Positions 10,837 through 23,945 are shown, counted from the stretch's first letter. The stretch is DNA of 64,000 bases from Spisula solida (GCA_947247005.1 OX365944.1:26015501-26079500); one strand, 5' to 3'. A program made the numbers and translations. The notes: a model not told the origin generated them from the sequence alone.

Positions 10837-11763
10837 ACACGCAATGTTCAGTTTTAAATACCTGTTTACCTGTATACGGTAACAGTTTGTTGCAAAAACT
10901 ATGTTACAGTAAAATTAATCCTGCACGTCGGAATAAAATCAACATAATCATTTTAAATGAAAGCGGTTGGGCGATGTGTCGGTTTACGACCTTTCATGAT
11001 ACTGTTCAAAATCCAATACAATTTTTTACTTCCTATGCCATTATTTATTTAAAGCAAACACTGTATTTTTTTATAAAAACAACAACAACTGACTGATCTT
11101 TATTGGTACGCATGGAATGTTGCAAATTTCGTTTAATGGAAAATACCACAGTTACTGTTGCAGACGTTGACGTTTGGAAAATATAAAAATAATTAATTTT
11201 GAATATAGAAAGGTCAATGGAAGAGTCCGCAAACATATGTAATGTAAAGGGATCAACACAATAATAAAATCGTCATGGAAAATGAAAATTCACGGCGTGT
11301 CACGTGAAAACAAGCATCTGCTTTGTACATAAGGACATTTTGTGCACGGATCGACCCGTAATAACTTATATCATTTGACTCATTAGCGTAACTATTGATT
11401 GCCAGACACAATGTTCAACGGCAATTCCGTTTGCATATTATGGACTCTGCAATTTGCATTAACAATAATATAGATGTTGGATTATTATTGATACAATACC
11501 ACTAAAACAACTAACTGTTGAAAACCAAACTTTAACTATGAATAACAAACATATGACATACAGTTAGACAAACAACCATATTTCTGGAACAAACATCATT
11601 CGCAGATTGTTGAGACAACTTTATCGCCTTTCGGTATCAACATAACAGATCGAATTTCTCATTCTATCTTAATTATGATAAACTTCCACAATATAAAGAT
11701 CTCAGGGAACATCTCAATTACATTTTAGTTTTGCTTCTGTTAAGGTTGACCGCACACTAGATA

Positions 11764-12509
11764 CACTCGGCAAAACTTATAAGTACACACGTCGTTTTAT
11801 CGTCATAACTTTTTTATTTTTTATTCTTTTTGCATGAAATTTTGTGTACATGGTATATGACTATCAAAGGACTGGATAAAAACAATTTTTTTCAAAAAAT
11901 AAATACAGCGGTTCATTGGACCATGAAAGGTCAAAAACCGTAAAATGGCCGTGAAATTGACGCGTATTTGCAAAATATTTTGATGTAAGGTAAATTTGAA
12001 TTTTAGATTTATTGTCAAATTAGAAAAACACAAAATAATTCGATTTTTCAAACAACATGGTGTTTTTTTACTTTTAAAATTATTTTTTATTGTTATGGTC
12101 AAGGGGAGTTAACCATGTTCCAAATTGCATTTTTTATCAGAAGTTGATATTTTTAAACCTAAATTGTGCTTGTTCCTATCATTGTTTTCTTTATTACTGT
12201 GTCTGTGATAGAAACATAGACTTGAAACTGTACTGTATCAGCGCAGCGGGGCCATAGGTGCACTAGCAACCTGACAATCGCCCGATGAACACACGGCATT
12301 ATTGTGTTTTTTTAGATTCTGCTGTTGTCATCATTAGTTTATTCTGTTTGTGACAATTTAAATCAGATGTTAAAAACATCGATTGTATTCAGTTACTTGT
12401 TACTCTACATATCCAATCTACATATGTTGAAATTTTCAGCACGATCATGCACGCCTTGACCGAGCTATGGGCAAATAAACAAGTGTGTACTTATAGGTTT
12501 TGCCGAGTG
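11764..12509 (+). mobile_element. TIR element family C (Tc1/mariner-like MITE), 746 bases
   Basis: TA dinucleotides flank inverted tips: CACTCGGCAAAACTTATAAG on the left and CACTCGGCAAAACCTATAAG reading in from the right. The AACTTTTTT word inside the left end is common in Tc1-type ends. Internal landmarks, in order, are CATTGGACCATGAAA, ATGTAAGGT, GTCAAGGGGAGTT, the CGCCCGATGAACACAC block, GAAATTTTCAGC and CCGAGCTATGGG. These are shared with families A and B elsewhere in the window although the tips differ. There is no intact ORF. Confidence 0.8.
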
Positions 12510-12889
12510 TATATGTATGGTGTTATCATGAAACACATCGCTTGCGACGAATATTAAATAGACATATGTTAAGCTGTTTTTGCTATGATATTAAATAGTA
12601 AAAATATAACATGTTTCTTCCAGGAGTAATGTATAGTATACACGAACACTGTATTATATTCTTCGAACTTGAGTTATACGTTTGATTTATACATTGATTC
12701 AAGATCGCAGTACTTAACTTGTACTCCAACATATTGCATTTTCTATTTCTTTCCCCCCTTTAATAACAGTGAAGCCGCTATTGATATTCTTCAGAATACT
12801 CAATAACACAGAATGAAATACTCAGATTAACCAAGGCTGACTCGCACATTGTATTCGTATATCAGTTTCATTCAGTTTATTCAAATCAA

Positions 12890-13472
12890 ACGAACAAGAG
12901 ATGTTTGTAAAACACGTATGCCCCCATGTCAGCCCAATAGTCAGAAATTGTGAAATTCGCGGTGACCTTGACCTTTGACCTACTGACCTCAAAATCAATA
13001 GGGGTCATCTGATGTTGCTGCCCAACCTCCATGTAAAGTTTGAAGATCCTAGGCCAAAGCGTGCTCGAGTTATTAAACGGAAACCATTTAAATAGTCAGA
13101 AATGGAAACGTCACATTGACCATGACCTTTAACCCACAGCATTCAAAATCAAAAGGGGTCATCTACTGTTGCTGACCAACCTCCACGTAATGTTTGAAGA
13201 TCCTAGACCAAGCGTTCTCGAGTTATTGAACGGAAACCACTTAAATAGTCAAAAATGGTAAAGATCACAGTGACCTTGACCTTCAACCGTTTGACCTCAA
13301 AATCACTAGGGGTCATATACTTTTGCTGACCAACCCGAATGTAAAGTTTGAAGATCCTAGGTCAAAGCATTTTTGAGTTATAGAACGGAAACCATTTTAT
13401 ACGACAGACAGACCGACAGACCGACATACATGTGCAAAGCAATATACCCCCTCATCAAAGATGGGGGCATAA
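12890..13472 (+). mobile_element. dispersed repeat with ATGCCCCC ends and GACCTTTGACC tandem core
   Basis: ATGCCCCC (12918-12925) and its inverse GGGGGCAT (13463-13470) face each other across a core of three ~154-base tandem units (12941-13095, 13096-13248, 13249-~13400). A GACAGACCGACAGACCGAC stretch follows. Each unit runs GTGACCTTGACC...GGGGTCAT...TTGAAGATCCTAG...GAGTTAT...ACGGAAACCA. Repeats of this type are widespread in bivalve sequence, from general knowledge. No coding potential. The exact outer borders are uncertain. Confidence 0.7.
12963..12980 (-). promoter_or_regulatory. nuclear-receptor half-site cluster inside the repeat
   Basis: Read on the minus strand, this is GGTCAAAGGTCAAGGTCA: a DR1-like pair of AGGTCA half-sites followed by a TCAAGGTCA (extended half-site) word. 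Weaker versions recur in the next two tandem units (~13120-13135 and ~13279-13302). The motif match is visible; any regulatory activity is speculation. Confidence 0.3.
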
Positions 13473-16147
13473 TAACAATACCTCAATACAAGCACGCAGT
13501 ACGCAATGATTTAGTTACATGCTGTGTTTTCCTATCAAATTATATAAAAATATAAGTCAGAAGCATTTGTTTCATAATCGACCTAAAATCAATTAGTATA
13601 AACTCTACAATTTATAGAAATGTGTCTATTCCAAAGTATAAAACATACAGAGTGCAAAACTATAAATTTTAATGCATTTTGCACATAAATTCCACCCGTA
13701 TAGTCTCCATGGAGTCTTGGCTCTTAGAAGAAGAAACATTTGTTCCGAATGTTAATGTTTTAATAATTATGTATTCTATCAATATGACATAATGCATTTC
13801 TTTGTACGTTTTAATCAGGGTTAAAGTCGTTTATCAACAGAAATTTTAATGTTCGATCACATTATACGGCTGCCGATAGACTTATCCAGGTTTTATTCTG
13901 GAGTGTATGAACATCAGTAAAACCTTGCTTATCCAAGAGCAACTGCCGACGTGAAAGACATTCTGGGAGCCGATGTTGTGACTTACTATATAACCTACCA
14001 AGCATCAGCCTTTTTAACTGAAGTAGCCAAGCTGACCAACTAGCCAGTGTAAGCTGGGTGCACAATTTAGACACGTTTGATCACAGTCGATACCCTAGCT
14101 CATGGTTTCGTACGATAAAACAAAATACCCGAACACAACTGCTATCGCCTTATCCATAGGGTTTGAAAGTCTTCGATGTCCTTATAGTAGTAGTTTACAC
14201 GGAATTGATTATAATTGTCATTCAATCTAATTGTATACGTATAAAATGCTGTCATACAGTACACAAATTATGTACTGAACATGAACACACAAGTTCAAAA
14301 GTGCATTAGCTCTCATTACATCTAACTATCTTAACATCATAATTAGTATAACAAATCGTCGAAAAGAATCATATCAGATTATCAGATTATAATAATGACA
14401 ACACTCCTGATTGACTGTATTGCATATACCACCCTTTGCTATACCCAAGGGTGACTTAAACGGTGCTTCTTGAGAGAAAATAAAGGGGAAATATATTGGT
14501 AATTAAGATCATAAACAAGCATATAAACAGGAATTAGCACCTCTCCATGTTCTCAGCATCTATGTTTCTGATCATTGGAAAACATCTCGTCTGATTATTT
14601 ACGATACTTCAAGTTGCTATACAACGGTAGCTAATAGTGCCTTGAGCTCATAGTAAAGTAACAATTGCAATAAAATGTGTTTACACCAATCCTTGTTAAA
14701 TATACAAATGTACTTAGATCTACCACGTATCGCCGTCAAACCCGTTGCTTTAGATCTGGAACTGTGTTGTTGTCGAACTGTATTTTTTAGTATTTTTCTA
14801 ATGCATCGCTCGCCTTTATCTGAATGCCCAGAATATTTACCTAGATATGTCATATACATGTAAACAATTTACTATCTATATTGCGTTCAGCCATTAATAT
14901 TGCAGCAATGTCTATTTGCTTATAATTTAAGGTCAATTACAATAAGCATATAATATTAACACTTTATAGTCAAACATTTATTGCAAAGAGTAATTTATTG
15001 AAGAGCATACTCTGAGGTGTATGTTTATATTGAACTATTTCCAGTTCATCCACCACCAGTACAGGTTTCCGAACCGATTTCTCGCTCATCAAGGTACAAC
15101 TATTCCAAGTATGTTTTCTTTTTCAGTTTAATTTTGCCAATGTGTGAATGAATTGACATAATTAGCATGATGAAAACAAAAGTTAACGATCAAAAACAAA
15201 CTTAACAAAATTTGTTTTATTTCACAAATTATTTGGGCCAAATCTCATCATTAAACTGAAGCAGAAACATACAATTATCCCAGCTGTCTATACTACTCAA
15301 CCTGTTGTACATGAAAATACGTTAAACTTTGCAATAGGAGACCATGGAGCTGTCGAAACTGAATTTAGTATATTCTTAATTCTCACATACTGATAGTTAC
15401 GTGTTGAACGGTTCTGTCAAATCATGGTACCGGTATGTCTATATCAAGTTTGTATAATATTTCTGAAATTTTTACTCGATTCTGATTGCCAAAACCTCGT
15501 AATATTATTATATAATTACAATGCTTCCCGCATTGTTCCGTATACACATATTATGGTATAAAGCAGAACAGTTGACAATCTTGAACAAGCTTAGATTGTA
15601 ATTGTAACTAGATTGTCTAATAAAAGTATGTAAATGAAAACTATATATTTTCAACCAAATTAAACTAGACATGTTTCAGAAAATTGCCGCTAAACAATTT
15701 TCATTTAACATTTCTCTCGTAGTGATAGTGCGTTGATTGGTGTTTTGAAATAGATTGACAGTGACGTTGTTCAATTATATTAATACGATTATCATGCAAG
15801 CGTTTTTTTTTGTTAATTTAACTGATATTGTCAAACTAACACTCACTTTAGAATGCCCCTCACGTCCACCTTTCTAAATATTTACTTATGGTTAGATGCA
15901 TTTACTACAAAAGATAATATTAAGTCGGACCAGGAAGGCAGATATCATATTGACAAGCCGAGCACAGAAAACATAAATACATACAAGGCTCAAAACACAA
16001 TCGAACGAGAAAATTATCCACCCAAGTCACAGCTGTCACAAACTGAATGAACTAGTTTTATCAATCAAGAAGCCAAGTCCTACACATGTTTACTAAAAGT
16101 ATGCGAAATTCTTTGCTAAGTAGACAACCATGGTAGTATTGCCGATA
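13473..16147. other. unassigned AT-rich stretch
   Basis: No recognisable gene, repeat border or RNA. ORFs of up to ~80 codons on both strands show no motif. Confidence 0.5.
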
Positions 16148-16295
16148 CACCGCTTCATATGTCTATGATGAACCTGAAAACCGGCATAATTCGCGGAGAG
16201 AACACCGGATACACGACAGGGTGTTATATTGGTTTTCAGGTCCGTTATAGCCCTTACAAATTCGTATGATGCTCCGATGGAAATGAGAAGCGGTG
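16148..16295. mobile_element. foldback MITE, 148 bases
   Basis: TA-flanked inverted tips CACCGCTTC, continuing imperfectly inwards; GACCTGAAAACC near the right end matches AACCTGAAAACC near the left end in inverted order. Most of the element could fold on itself. Too short to encode anything. TA flanks suggest a Tc1/mariner or similar source. Confidence 0.6.
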
Positions 16296-16844
16296 TATTA
16301 CAATCATGACAACCAACGTAACGAGTAGTTTAAGAAAATTAGCCTTCTTTCTATTATGGCATCAAAGATGTAACTTTATAATAAGAGACAAAACAAGATT
16401 TATGGCATCACATACTATTTAACGAACTGCGTATTTTATTATGAAGTATACGATTTGATTTGGAACCAAACATAAAAGAAATCACAATCTGCCAGGCGAA
16501 AATTTAATGACCAAACACTTTGTTTGGTCCCTGAAAACACCACATAGGAGGTAAGAAAAGAAAAAAAATTCACGAATGACAGCATGATCGAGCGCCATTT
16601 TAGCTAACAGCTGTCACATTTAGTTTACTTTGTCATTTATTTTACCTTCTTAAGAGTACTTCTTCATAAAGTGTTTAAAGTACAATGTCTCTCGAACAAG
16701 TTGCACCATAATTTATAAACCTGATTCCTAACTCAATTATATGATTAAAACAATTCACCAGAATAATACCATTCTAAGATAATTAATTAAAGTAATACAA
16801 TTTAAACCCACAGACGCCAAATTGAAAACCGCTCTAATATATGA

Positions 16845-17040
16845 AACAAACAAGACTGCGTTCAATAAACGCGTATGCCCCCGTGGAAGCCAAGTTTGAA
16901 GACAACACCTTGATGTAAGACGAAATTTGGGTTAACAATAATTGGACGCTTAATAAGTCTAAGTCTAAAATTAGGTCAATGTGAAGGTCAAAATGAGGTT
17001 AGGTGATACAGGCGTGTGGAGAGTATTTTTTTATTATACA
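16845..17040 (+). repeat. second, degraded repeat with ATGCCCCC start
   Basis: GCGTATGCCCCC at ~16872-16882, preceded by a ...AACAAGA... lead-in, resembles the start of the element at 12890. The body differs and holds AGGTCAATGTGAAGGTCA words. No matching right end is visible. Confidence 0.45.
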
Positions 17041-17082
17041 TTTATATATGAAATTTGTAGGGTATGTGTTACCATTGATACG

Positions 17083-17620
17083 TGGCCTTTACTACAAAGT
17101 GACACGCCATTGCGACGACTTTGGAAATATTAACATAAGAGATTCCAATCATTTAATAATGGTGTGAATTAAGCATTGATATGAACGGTGGTCGAGTGGT
17201 TAACGTTCTTGACTACTGATCGAGAGGTCCCTGGGTCGAATCTCGGCCGGTTCATTTCTGAAACGCTTTTCAGTGTTTACAACCAAACGGAGATGAACTT
17301 GTTGGTAACCCAGAGGTAGTCTCGCGCGTATCGGTGCTATACACCGGCACGTCAAAGAACCAATGCGTCTGTTCGGAACGAGCTAGGATATTGTACTCTG
17401 AATCTTTGTACCATACCTCTTTCTCTTCTACATGCTGTCCCTTCAGCAAAAACATAGGACTCCATTGGAAACAAGTAAATTGTACTTGCACTTTTATGGA
17501 TTATCCTTGACCAAACGGCCTAAAAATGACCTTAGTCTCGCCTGTAAGTACGACGTGGCCTTTACTAAACACTGACGCGTCAAAGAGACACGTTTTGAAA
17601 TATTAACGTTCGTCTTTGAT
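17083..17620 (+). repeat. direct repeats flanking a SINE
   Basis: ACGTGGCCTTTACTA followed by TGACRCG and GAAATATTAAC occurs at ~17083-17135 and ~17551-17608, one on each side of the SINE. The ~70-base spans are too long for a target duplication. They are more likely tandem units of the host repeat into which the SINE inserted. Confidence 0.45.
17176..17520 (+). mobile_element. tRNA-derived SINE
   Basis: The tRNA-like head has A box TGGTCGAGTGGTTAACG (~17190-17206) and B box GGTCCCTGGGTCGAATC (~17226-17242), the pol III internal promoter. The body carries ACACCGGCACGTCAAAGAACC-type sequence (~17341-17361), a central region I have seen in mollusc repeats, and ends in ...CTTGCACTTTTATGG. No clean poly(A) tail or target duplication is visible. 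Family assignment needs a library search. Confidence 0.7.
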
Positions 17621-18654
17621 ATTTGTATCTGTCATGTCCTGCTCATATGGCCAAAATGGAGAAATGTTCAGTTAGGGCGGAAGAGCAAATGAGTACTGGT
17701 TGGAAAACTATCAAATGAAAACTCGTTCTGTCAACTGTTCACACCAATCCCATGTGACATTTTTTTTTCTATCAATCTGTCGTTTACGTTTGTGCCTGGT
17801 ATCATTAAGACATGCATACTGGCTCACATGTATGAATTAATGTCAATACACTGTACAATGTCATATACATTCTTATTAGTCCATGTCGTTGCACTTTTCT
17901 ATTCAATTTCAATCTGTGTTTCACCTAGTAACCCAGCAGATCACAGTCAATTTTGATTGAGCTCAATGGAATAAAAATTGCCCAATTACTATTAATGCTA
18001 CCAATCTTAATTGCTACTATTTTTGAGTGCATGATTGCAGGGCTCACTCTTATAATTTGAAATTCAATGTCACTTGCACTTGTGTTCGCGAAAGTAATTC
18101 TAGATGTTATTTTAGGCAATCACAGAATACTGTCAACATGCTCGCAACATTGACCTTAACATTGAGAACTGAGACTACTATGTGTTTACGCTTGGGTTTA
18201 TCTGAATTCCTCAAGTAAATCATTTGCCTACATACAATCACTAAGTATAAGTTAACATTCTTTGATATAACAATTAATATAGGGTGGCAAAGTGATGTAG
18301 TTAGCTTGGAGGTTCGTTTTACGTTGTATATTTCTAAAATTTCATTCGCGTTACTAGGGCTGACTCTAGTAATGCAAATGATATGTCCGTTCAATAAATA
18401 ACCACATATTATCGAGCTTTGACAATTGTGTCTCGCTCATGTTGACATTTCACGGAGTATAGTCCCTCGTCCCTCGTCAAAAGTGTCAACATTAAATCGT
18501 TTATCTTTGATCGACAGTTTCCCGTCATATACATGTAGTCCGATTTTGAAAATCTGACCGTTTGTTTTTATATAATGCGAAGGCTATAACATAAACGTAA
18601 TACAGCTTTGATAACAAACATACAATCTCTTTATTAGGCTACACAAAGCGCATA

Positions 18655-18692
18655 CATAGCGCAGTTGGAAGAGCAAACGGTTCGAAATACCA
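18655..18692 (+). repeat. truncated tRNA-like relic
   Basis: TAGCGCAGTTGGAAGAGC resembles an A box and D arm; GGTTCGAAATACC resembles a B box. They are too close together because the anticodon arm is missing, so this cannot be a functional tRNA. Confidence 0.35.
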
Positions 18693-20805
18693 AAGGAATA
18701 ACGTTTTAGGTTTAACTTTAACTTTAGGTACTGAAACTTGTACGTTCAATTCTATAGGTATTTTCATCGATTAAGTGTATTTTATTGTCTGTTGATTTTC
18801 AGCGCATTCCTTCAAGTCTGCTAGATTAATATATTGGTGTTTTTTTTCAACTTAGTCGATTTGCAAACCAAGATTTCATTGATCAGATATTCAGTCTACT
18901 TTTTGGGTCTACCTTAAATTCTATTATCATGACATTACTGTATCTAATGTTTTTGTACCGCTTTGAGCTCATCTCTAGAATTATTATCTTGCTTTAATTC
19001 GTTATCCAACAAACTTACAGTTTGTAAATAAATCAATTTACTTCAGATAATGGTATCAAATGACTATTTATTTATTGTTTTAGCATCATAAATTGAAACA
19101 CCATACCTTTTATCATAATGTGTTATTACAAATATCTACTTATGTTCGGAAATCTAATTCTTATCACAGTAATCATTGTGCAATTCCTTGGTATACATCA
19201 TTCCGTAACTATTACAGTATATCATTCTGCACATAGAACCATTCGTTAGATCGTGGCTACACCAATACCACTCGTTGTTTCGAAGCTTTGAAATTCGCAA
19301 AATGTGTCCAAAGACTACAGTTACCCAACTGTACGTCCGAATTATATAAAGCTTCCCTATGAGATTAACACAACCATTGAACTGTCTAGAATCGATATTA
19401 ATCAAATGTTGCTACAAATGTTGGATACCCGATTTTGTAATCGGCAAGGAAACATGCCCATTTTGATAGTTCATGAACCCAACATGTTGGTATGGAAGAA
19501 GCAGATTACAATTATCAAAACATCAAGACAGACACTCAGTTTTATACAATAATGCTTAATAGAATACACGCCTCTCCTATGCCGAGTCAGTATATCGGTT
19601 AATGAAATGTACTAATATATAAACATGTAAATACTCCTCACGTTCAGTGACTCTATATGTTTCATTTCATTTACTCTACTTATCTTTCTAATCTTGTTAT
19701 GGGTTAGGGGTAAACGTGTAATAAAACGGGTATAAAATTATGATATTGCGCTTCGTTCACTAAGCCTAATTACATCTCTCATTATCAACTGAAGATTAAT
19801 TAAGGTTGTCAAATTTGTAATTATTTTCTGGAGTATCGCATATCTCGCCTGTATATTATGTTTACCGTAATCTTTATATCAATTTGGTACGCTAAAACTT
19901 AGTAGTCACCATTTCTCTATCATGAATTACCTGTGATAGTATTTCTTAGATACGACTACCTCGTATTAGTATGTTACGTGTAGGGTTATACAGGGTTATT
20001 ACTTGTGTAAATGCTCGTACATATCAGTATTACATTGCCAACAACGATTTAGATCATAATCAACAATAGTTACTAGAAACGAGTCAATACCACCATAAAT
20101 AAACTGTATTGAAACAAGAAAACTGAACTATCACTTTATTATACCGGTTTATAGATTATACTCACTGGTATTCGTTTTTCGAAACTTGACTTCTGTTAAT
20201 ATGGTCAACAAACGTAATACATGTACTAAACGATTGGTGAAAATGATTCAATTCTGCCTAATGTGCTTCTTGCTGATGTTATTGATACCCGCTGTAATGT
20301 TCTTGTCACAGATATATTCGACCTAAATTGCATGACATATATATAATCATATACCATGTTGTACTGCATCTTATGGAATTAAACACGCAATACCTTTAAG
20401 TTATGAAAATACAAATTGTCAAATTTATAGGTACCATGGGGCTTACAAATGTAAAACAATAGTGTTTAAGATCTAATACTGCATGGTTCAACGACTTCCC
20501 GTGTTCTGGTTAGATATTTTACTGTTTTCTGTAGAATATCTACTTTGATATTTCAGATCGATGTGGTGCATCAAATAAAATAGCTTACTTTTTTATTTTA
20601 GTCAGATATCTACAACAAATATTGTTATCGATGTGTTGTTACTATATCATGTCCTGTCCGGGATAGTTGTTAATTTTTTATTGATAATATCCTGGTTTCT
20701 CCCTGGAGCATATCGCTTACAATAATGAATACGTACGTATATTGAAGTTCCGGCCATGTGCTTACTACAGCAGAACAATCAGAAAAGTAAGAAGTATTCC
20801 AACTA
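18693..20805. other. unassigned AT-rich stretch
   Basis: No gene or repeat border recognised. Overlapping short ORFs on both strands at 19154-19552 have no motif. Confidence 0.5.
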
Positions 20806-21614
20806 CACTGAGCGGCTTTGAACACGCAACACTAATGAAAATCAAGATAACTTTTTCATTTATAAATATTTCTCAACGAAAGTTTGTGTGCGTATTATTG
20901 GCTACCAATGGATTGTAACACGATGTTCTTTCCATCTTAATTCGCTACAAGGGTGCATTGGACCATGAAATGGATAAAACGAAACACGTAAGAGGAACTG
21001 ATTGTACAAAAATGTACGATGCAATTATTATTTTATGTAAGGTCAATTTGAATAGTCAACCAATCGACACATTCAAAAAACACAAAATCAGACGGTTTAC
21101 CACTCCGCAACATAGTGGTCGTGAAGTTTCAAAAACCCTTGATAGCAATGTTTCAGATTTACCGAAAAATACTTCAAATGTTACAGTCAAGGGGAAGTTA
21201 TTCTGGATAGAGATAGAGTGAATATAATTCATTTTTTTCTGAATCTAAATTGAACTTTATATTAATCTGTGTTTTACTTTATTTCTGTCTCCATGATATG
21301 CACGGACACTTGTTCCCGAACTTTATACGAAGAATAGTTACACATCGGCATTAACAATCTGAAAAACGCAGAAGGACATAGGGCATAAAAATTACTTTTG
21401 TTTATGACATCATCATCATTGTTTTATTGTGGCTGTAAAGGGTCTCATCAGATTGTCATGGAATGAAATTGATTGTAATGCCAAAGATCTTAGCTACAAA
21501 TGCTGAACATTTCAGCAAAATTTAATGCATATTGGCCGAGTTATGGGTAAATACATACATGCATACATATAAGCTATGTAAGTGTAAGTGTTGCGTTTTC
21601 AAAGCCGCTCAGTG
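20806..21614 (+). mobile_element. TIR element family A, copy 1 (809 bases)
   Basis: TA on both sides. Tips are CACTGAGCGGCTTTGAACAC and, reading in from the right, CACTGAGCGGCTTTGAAAAC. The AACTTTTT word near the left tip and the TA target site fit a Tc1/mariner-type MITE. An 87-codon ORF (20958-21221) is partly kept in copy 3 but stopped in copy 2, so coding is doubtful. The interior is homologous to families B and C. Confidence 0.82.
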
Positions 21615-23466
21615 TATATATACATTATCCTTATCATGCCTTGAATACTATATATAGCATTATATTACCCACATACTCGTAGGAATAGTCTAACTAAAAC
21701 AAAAGTAATATTAAGTTAATGTAAACAAACTAAACCGGCTCCTTCAATATAATTTAAAATACAAAAATATCTCCTTGTTTAGTATTTTGACAATTTCATC
21801 AAACGTGTAGTTGTTAAACAAATGGAACGTTTACATTTATCGCATACAGAACATATAGGATATTTGTGTTTTTCGGTGTAAGATCGGTTGTTATTTCACT
21901 GAGTGAGCAGCTGAAGTAATATTTTCACGAGTGGCGTAGCCAGACGTTCGATTAAGTAGGTCTTTAATAAGCAGTTGATTTCCGACGTTAATGTACACTT
22001 TACAAGGTTACTTTAACTGCAGTGAAGAAATCATATGGATGTTTTTATTAAGTGTATGTCTGATGGAAGAAAACGTATTTTTCATTTTGTATACATACGC
22101 TATCTAGATCTTCTAATACAGCATCCGCTAAAAGAGGCTAGCCGTCAACATTTTGAGTAATGAACTAATTTGTGTTTTTATTTGAATTGATCCTGTGTTA
22201 ATTATTATTTTAAACATTAGCTGAATATTTAAATTACTATCAATGCCATACAATATTATTATTCGTCTGCATTGCCTCAAAATTGGGGATTTTTTTAACT
22301 ATCCACTGAGAGGTCAAGGCAGACAGTGTCATTTCGATTTAGGACGTCAATAGGTATAAACCAAATGGGGCGCTCTACGGGGATTTTAAAGTAGTTCGTT
22401 TGAGAGTGAAATTATCGGATTGTAATTCACTGATATTCCGCGGTAAACCACCCATAAGCATTAAATAAAGGATACTATTTAAATCAAAATTATTTTGGAC
22501 AGAAACAAGGAAGAAGTTCGTGTTTCTTTACGAGTTTGTTCGTGGTCTTATTACAACTGATACCAGCATTCCTGATATCTCCTAGATTTATACGTTATCA
22601 TTATTTTCCATCTATAACCGTCTAGCTGCATCATCACAATGTAAATACATTATTTTATTGTCTATATTTTCCATGTTTGATGCTGTGCTTGAAATAAAAC
22701 ACAAAATTTCACATCACATATATCCCTAAGCTTATGCAGTGTTATTGTCCGGTGCTAATCATGTTCCAGATTGTATAATAAAGAAACGGTTAAATACAAT
22801 GCTTGGAATTCGGAAATATATAGTGTAAAAACACCAATAGGTCTTTGGGTTTGAAAGAGTTATGCGCAGCTCCTTCATTTAGTCATCCTACGTAGTCATT
22901 TGGTATGATAGGTTCATAATTCTCATGGTATACTGTTGGTATATGATGTGCTTTACATGTTACCTAATACAAAATGCATTTGAAGAATGTGCTGATGATT
23001 TTGGAACGATATAAGAAACTATCTGAGCGCCTAGCCAATATTATAGTTTTACCTTAAACAAGAATGGCTTCGTCAACTTAAATCTGATCAGCGTCGAAAT
23101 GATTGAATGTATAATCTTGATGTCTATGGTTTGTAAACAAATTAACATCATGTCACTATTCCATGTTATCAAATATTTAAATATCATAGTTAATTTAAAT
23201 ATCGGTTAATTCCAAAGTTAACTATAATAATCTGGACATAGCAATACAATCATAAACTGTTTGCATAATATGTGATGTAATTACGTCGGTATGCAATTTT
23301 ATAACTACGAACTAGGTCGGAAACAAGACCGATTGTAGTGATTAGAACATATTTGATTAAAAAAATTGTTCATTATGTTTATATATGCAAGTAGCGCTTA
23401 TTCTGTCAAAGAATGCCCTCGAAAATTAAAAAACAAATGTTAGTATCAATGTTTAATGTTTTACTT
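21615..23466. other. unassigned AT-rich stretch
   Basis: No gene, RNA or repeat boundary identified on either strand. Confidence 0.5.
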
Positions 23467-23710
23467 ACTACCATAATCCTATTCGTCCCCGATGGGACGT
23501 GATTATTGTTCACTTGGACATCGCTTTCGCTGCTTTCTGTGCCTCATCCAACGATAAACGCAATTCAGCAAGTTCAGATATTAAAGTACTTCGCCAAGTT
23601 GTTTTTAGCTGCCATTCGGGACTGTTTCATTCTGAACACATGACCTAGCCACCTTAGCGTTCTCTGTCTGCGTTCGATGGAGATGTTGCGGTAAATAAGT
23701 AAGTTAGGAA
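23467..23710 (-). pseudogene. decayed LINE C-terminus (endonuclease-reverse transcriptase)
   Basis: The minus strand encodes ERRQRTLRWLGHVFRM and then, after a one-base frame change, TTWRSTLISELAELRL and DEAQKAAKAMSK followed by a stop. RR.LRW.GHV.RM followed by TTWR.T...EL.....EAQ..A is the familiar C-terminal pattern of one class of animal LINE proteins. A 3' tail with GATTATGGTAGTAAG follows. Only ~80 residues remain; the rest of the element is absent. It is a different LINE from the one at 2285-6048. Confidence 0.7.
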
Positions 23711-23945
23711 AACATACGTCATCAAAGGACCAACCTAACACATTACCGTGTCCTAACGAGAAGCGGTATGTATTTTCAACCAGACAACATGTTATTAATT
23801 TGATCGGTTTGTAAATTGTATAACGGACAATTCAACAACCGAGGTGCTTCGATTTTGTCGAGTATTCGTAATCCAACAAGTTTACCTATAAGTAGCAATA
23901 AAATACTGTAAAGTTCTGCAATTTCGTACGAAATCGACAGTAACG

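Larger units (their letters stand above)
7361..11133 (+). repeat. tandem segmental duplication, unit 2
   Basis: Second copy of the unit described at 718-7311. It lacks the LINE and the 39-base insertion, but carries a ~600-base TIR element (7428-8023), an expanded C-run (8619-8632) and two diverged copies of a ~155-base internal repeat (~9440-9735), part of which unit 1 lacks. It also keeps a tRNA-like segment (10721-10836) partly deleted in unit 1. Confidence 0.85.

Noticed and set aside
18655..18692. Functional tRNA gene
   Set aside because: The anticodon arm is missing and the A and B boxes are too close together.
20958..21221. 87-codon ORF partly kept in another family A copy (62991-63218)
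   Set aside because: Stopped in the third copy (46738-47543) and resembles no transposase; more likely sequence conservation of a non-coding core.
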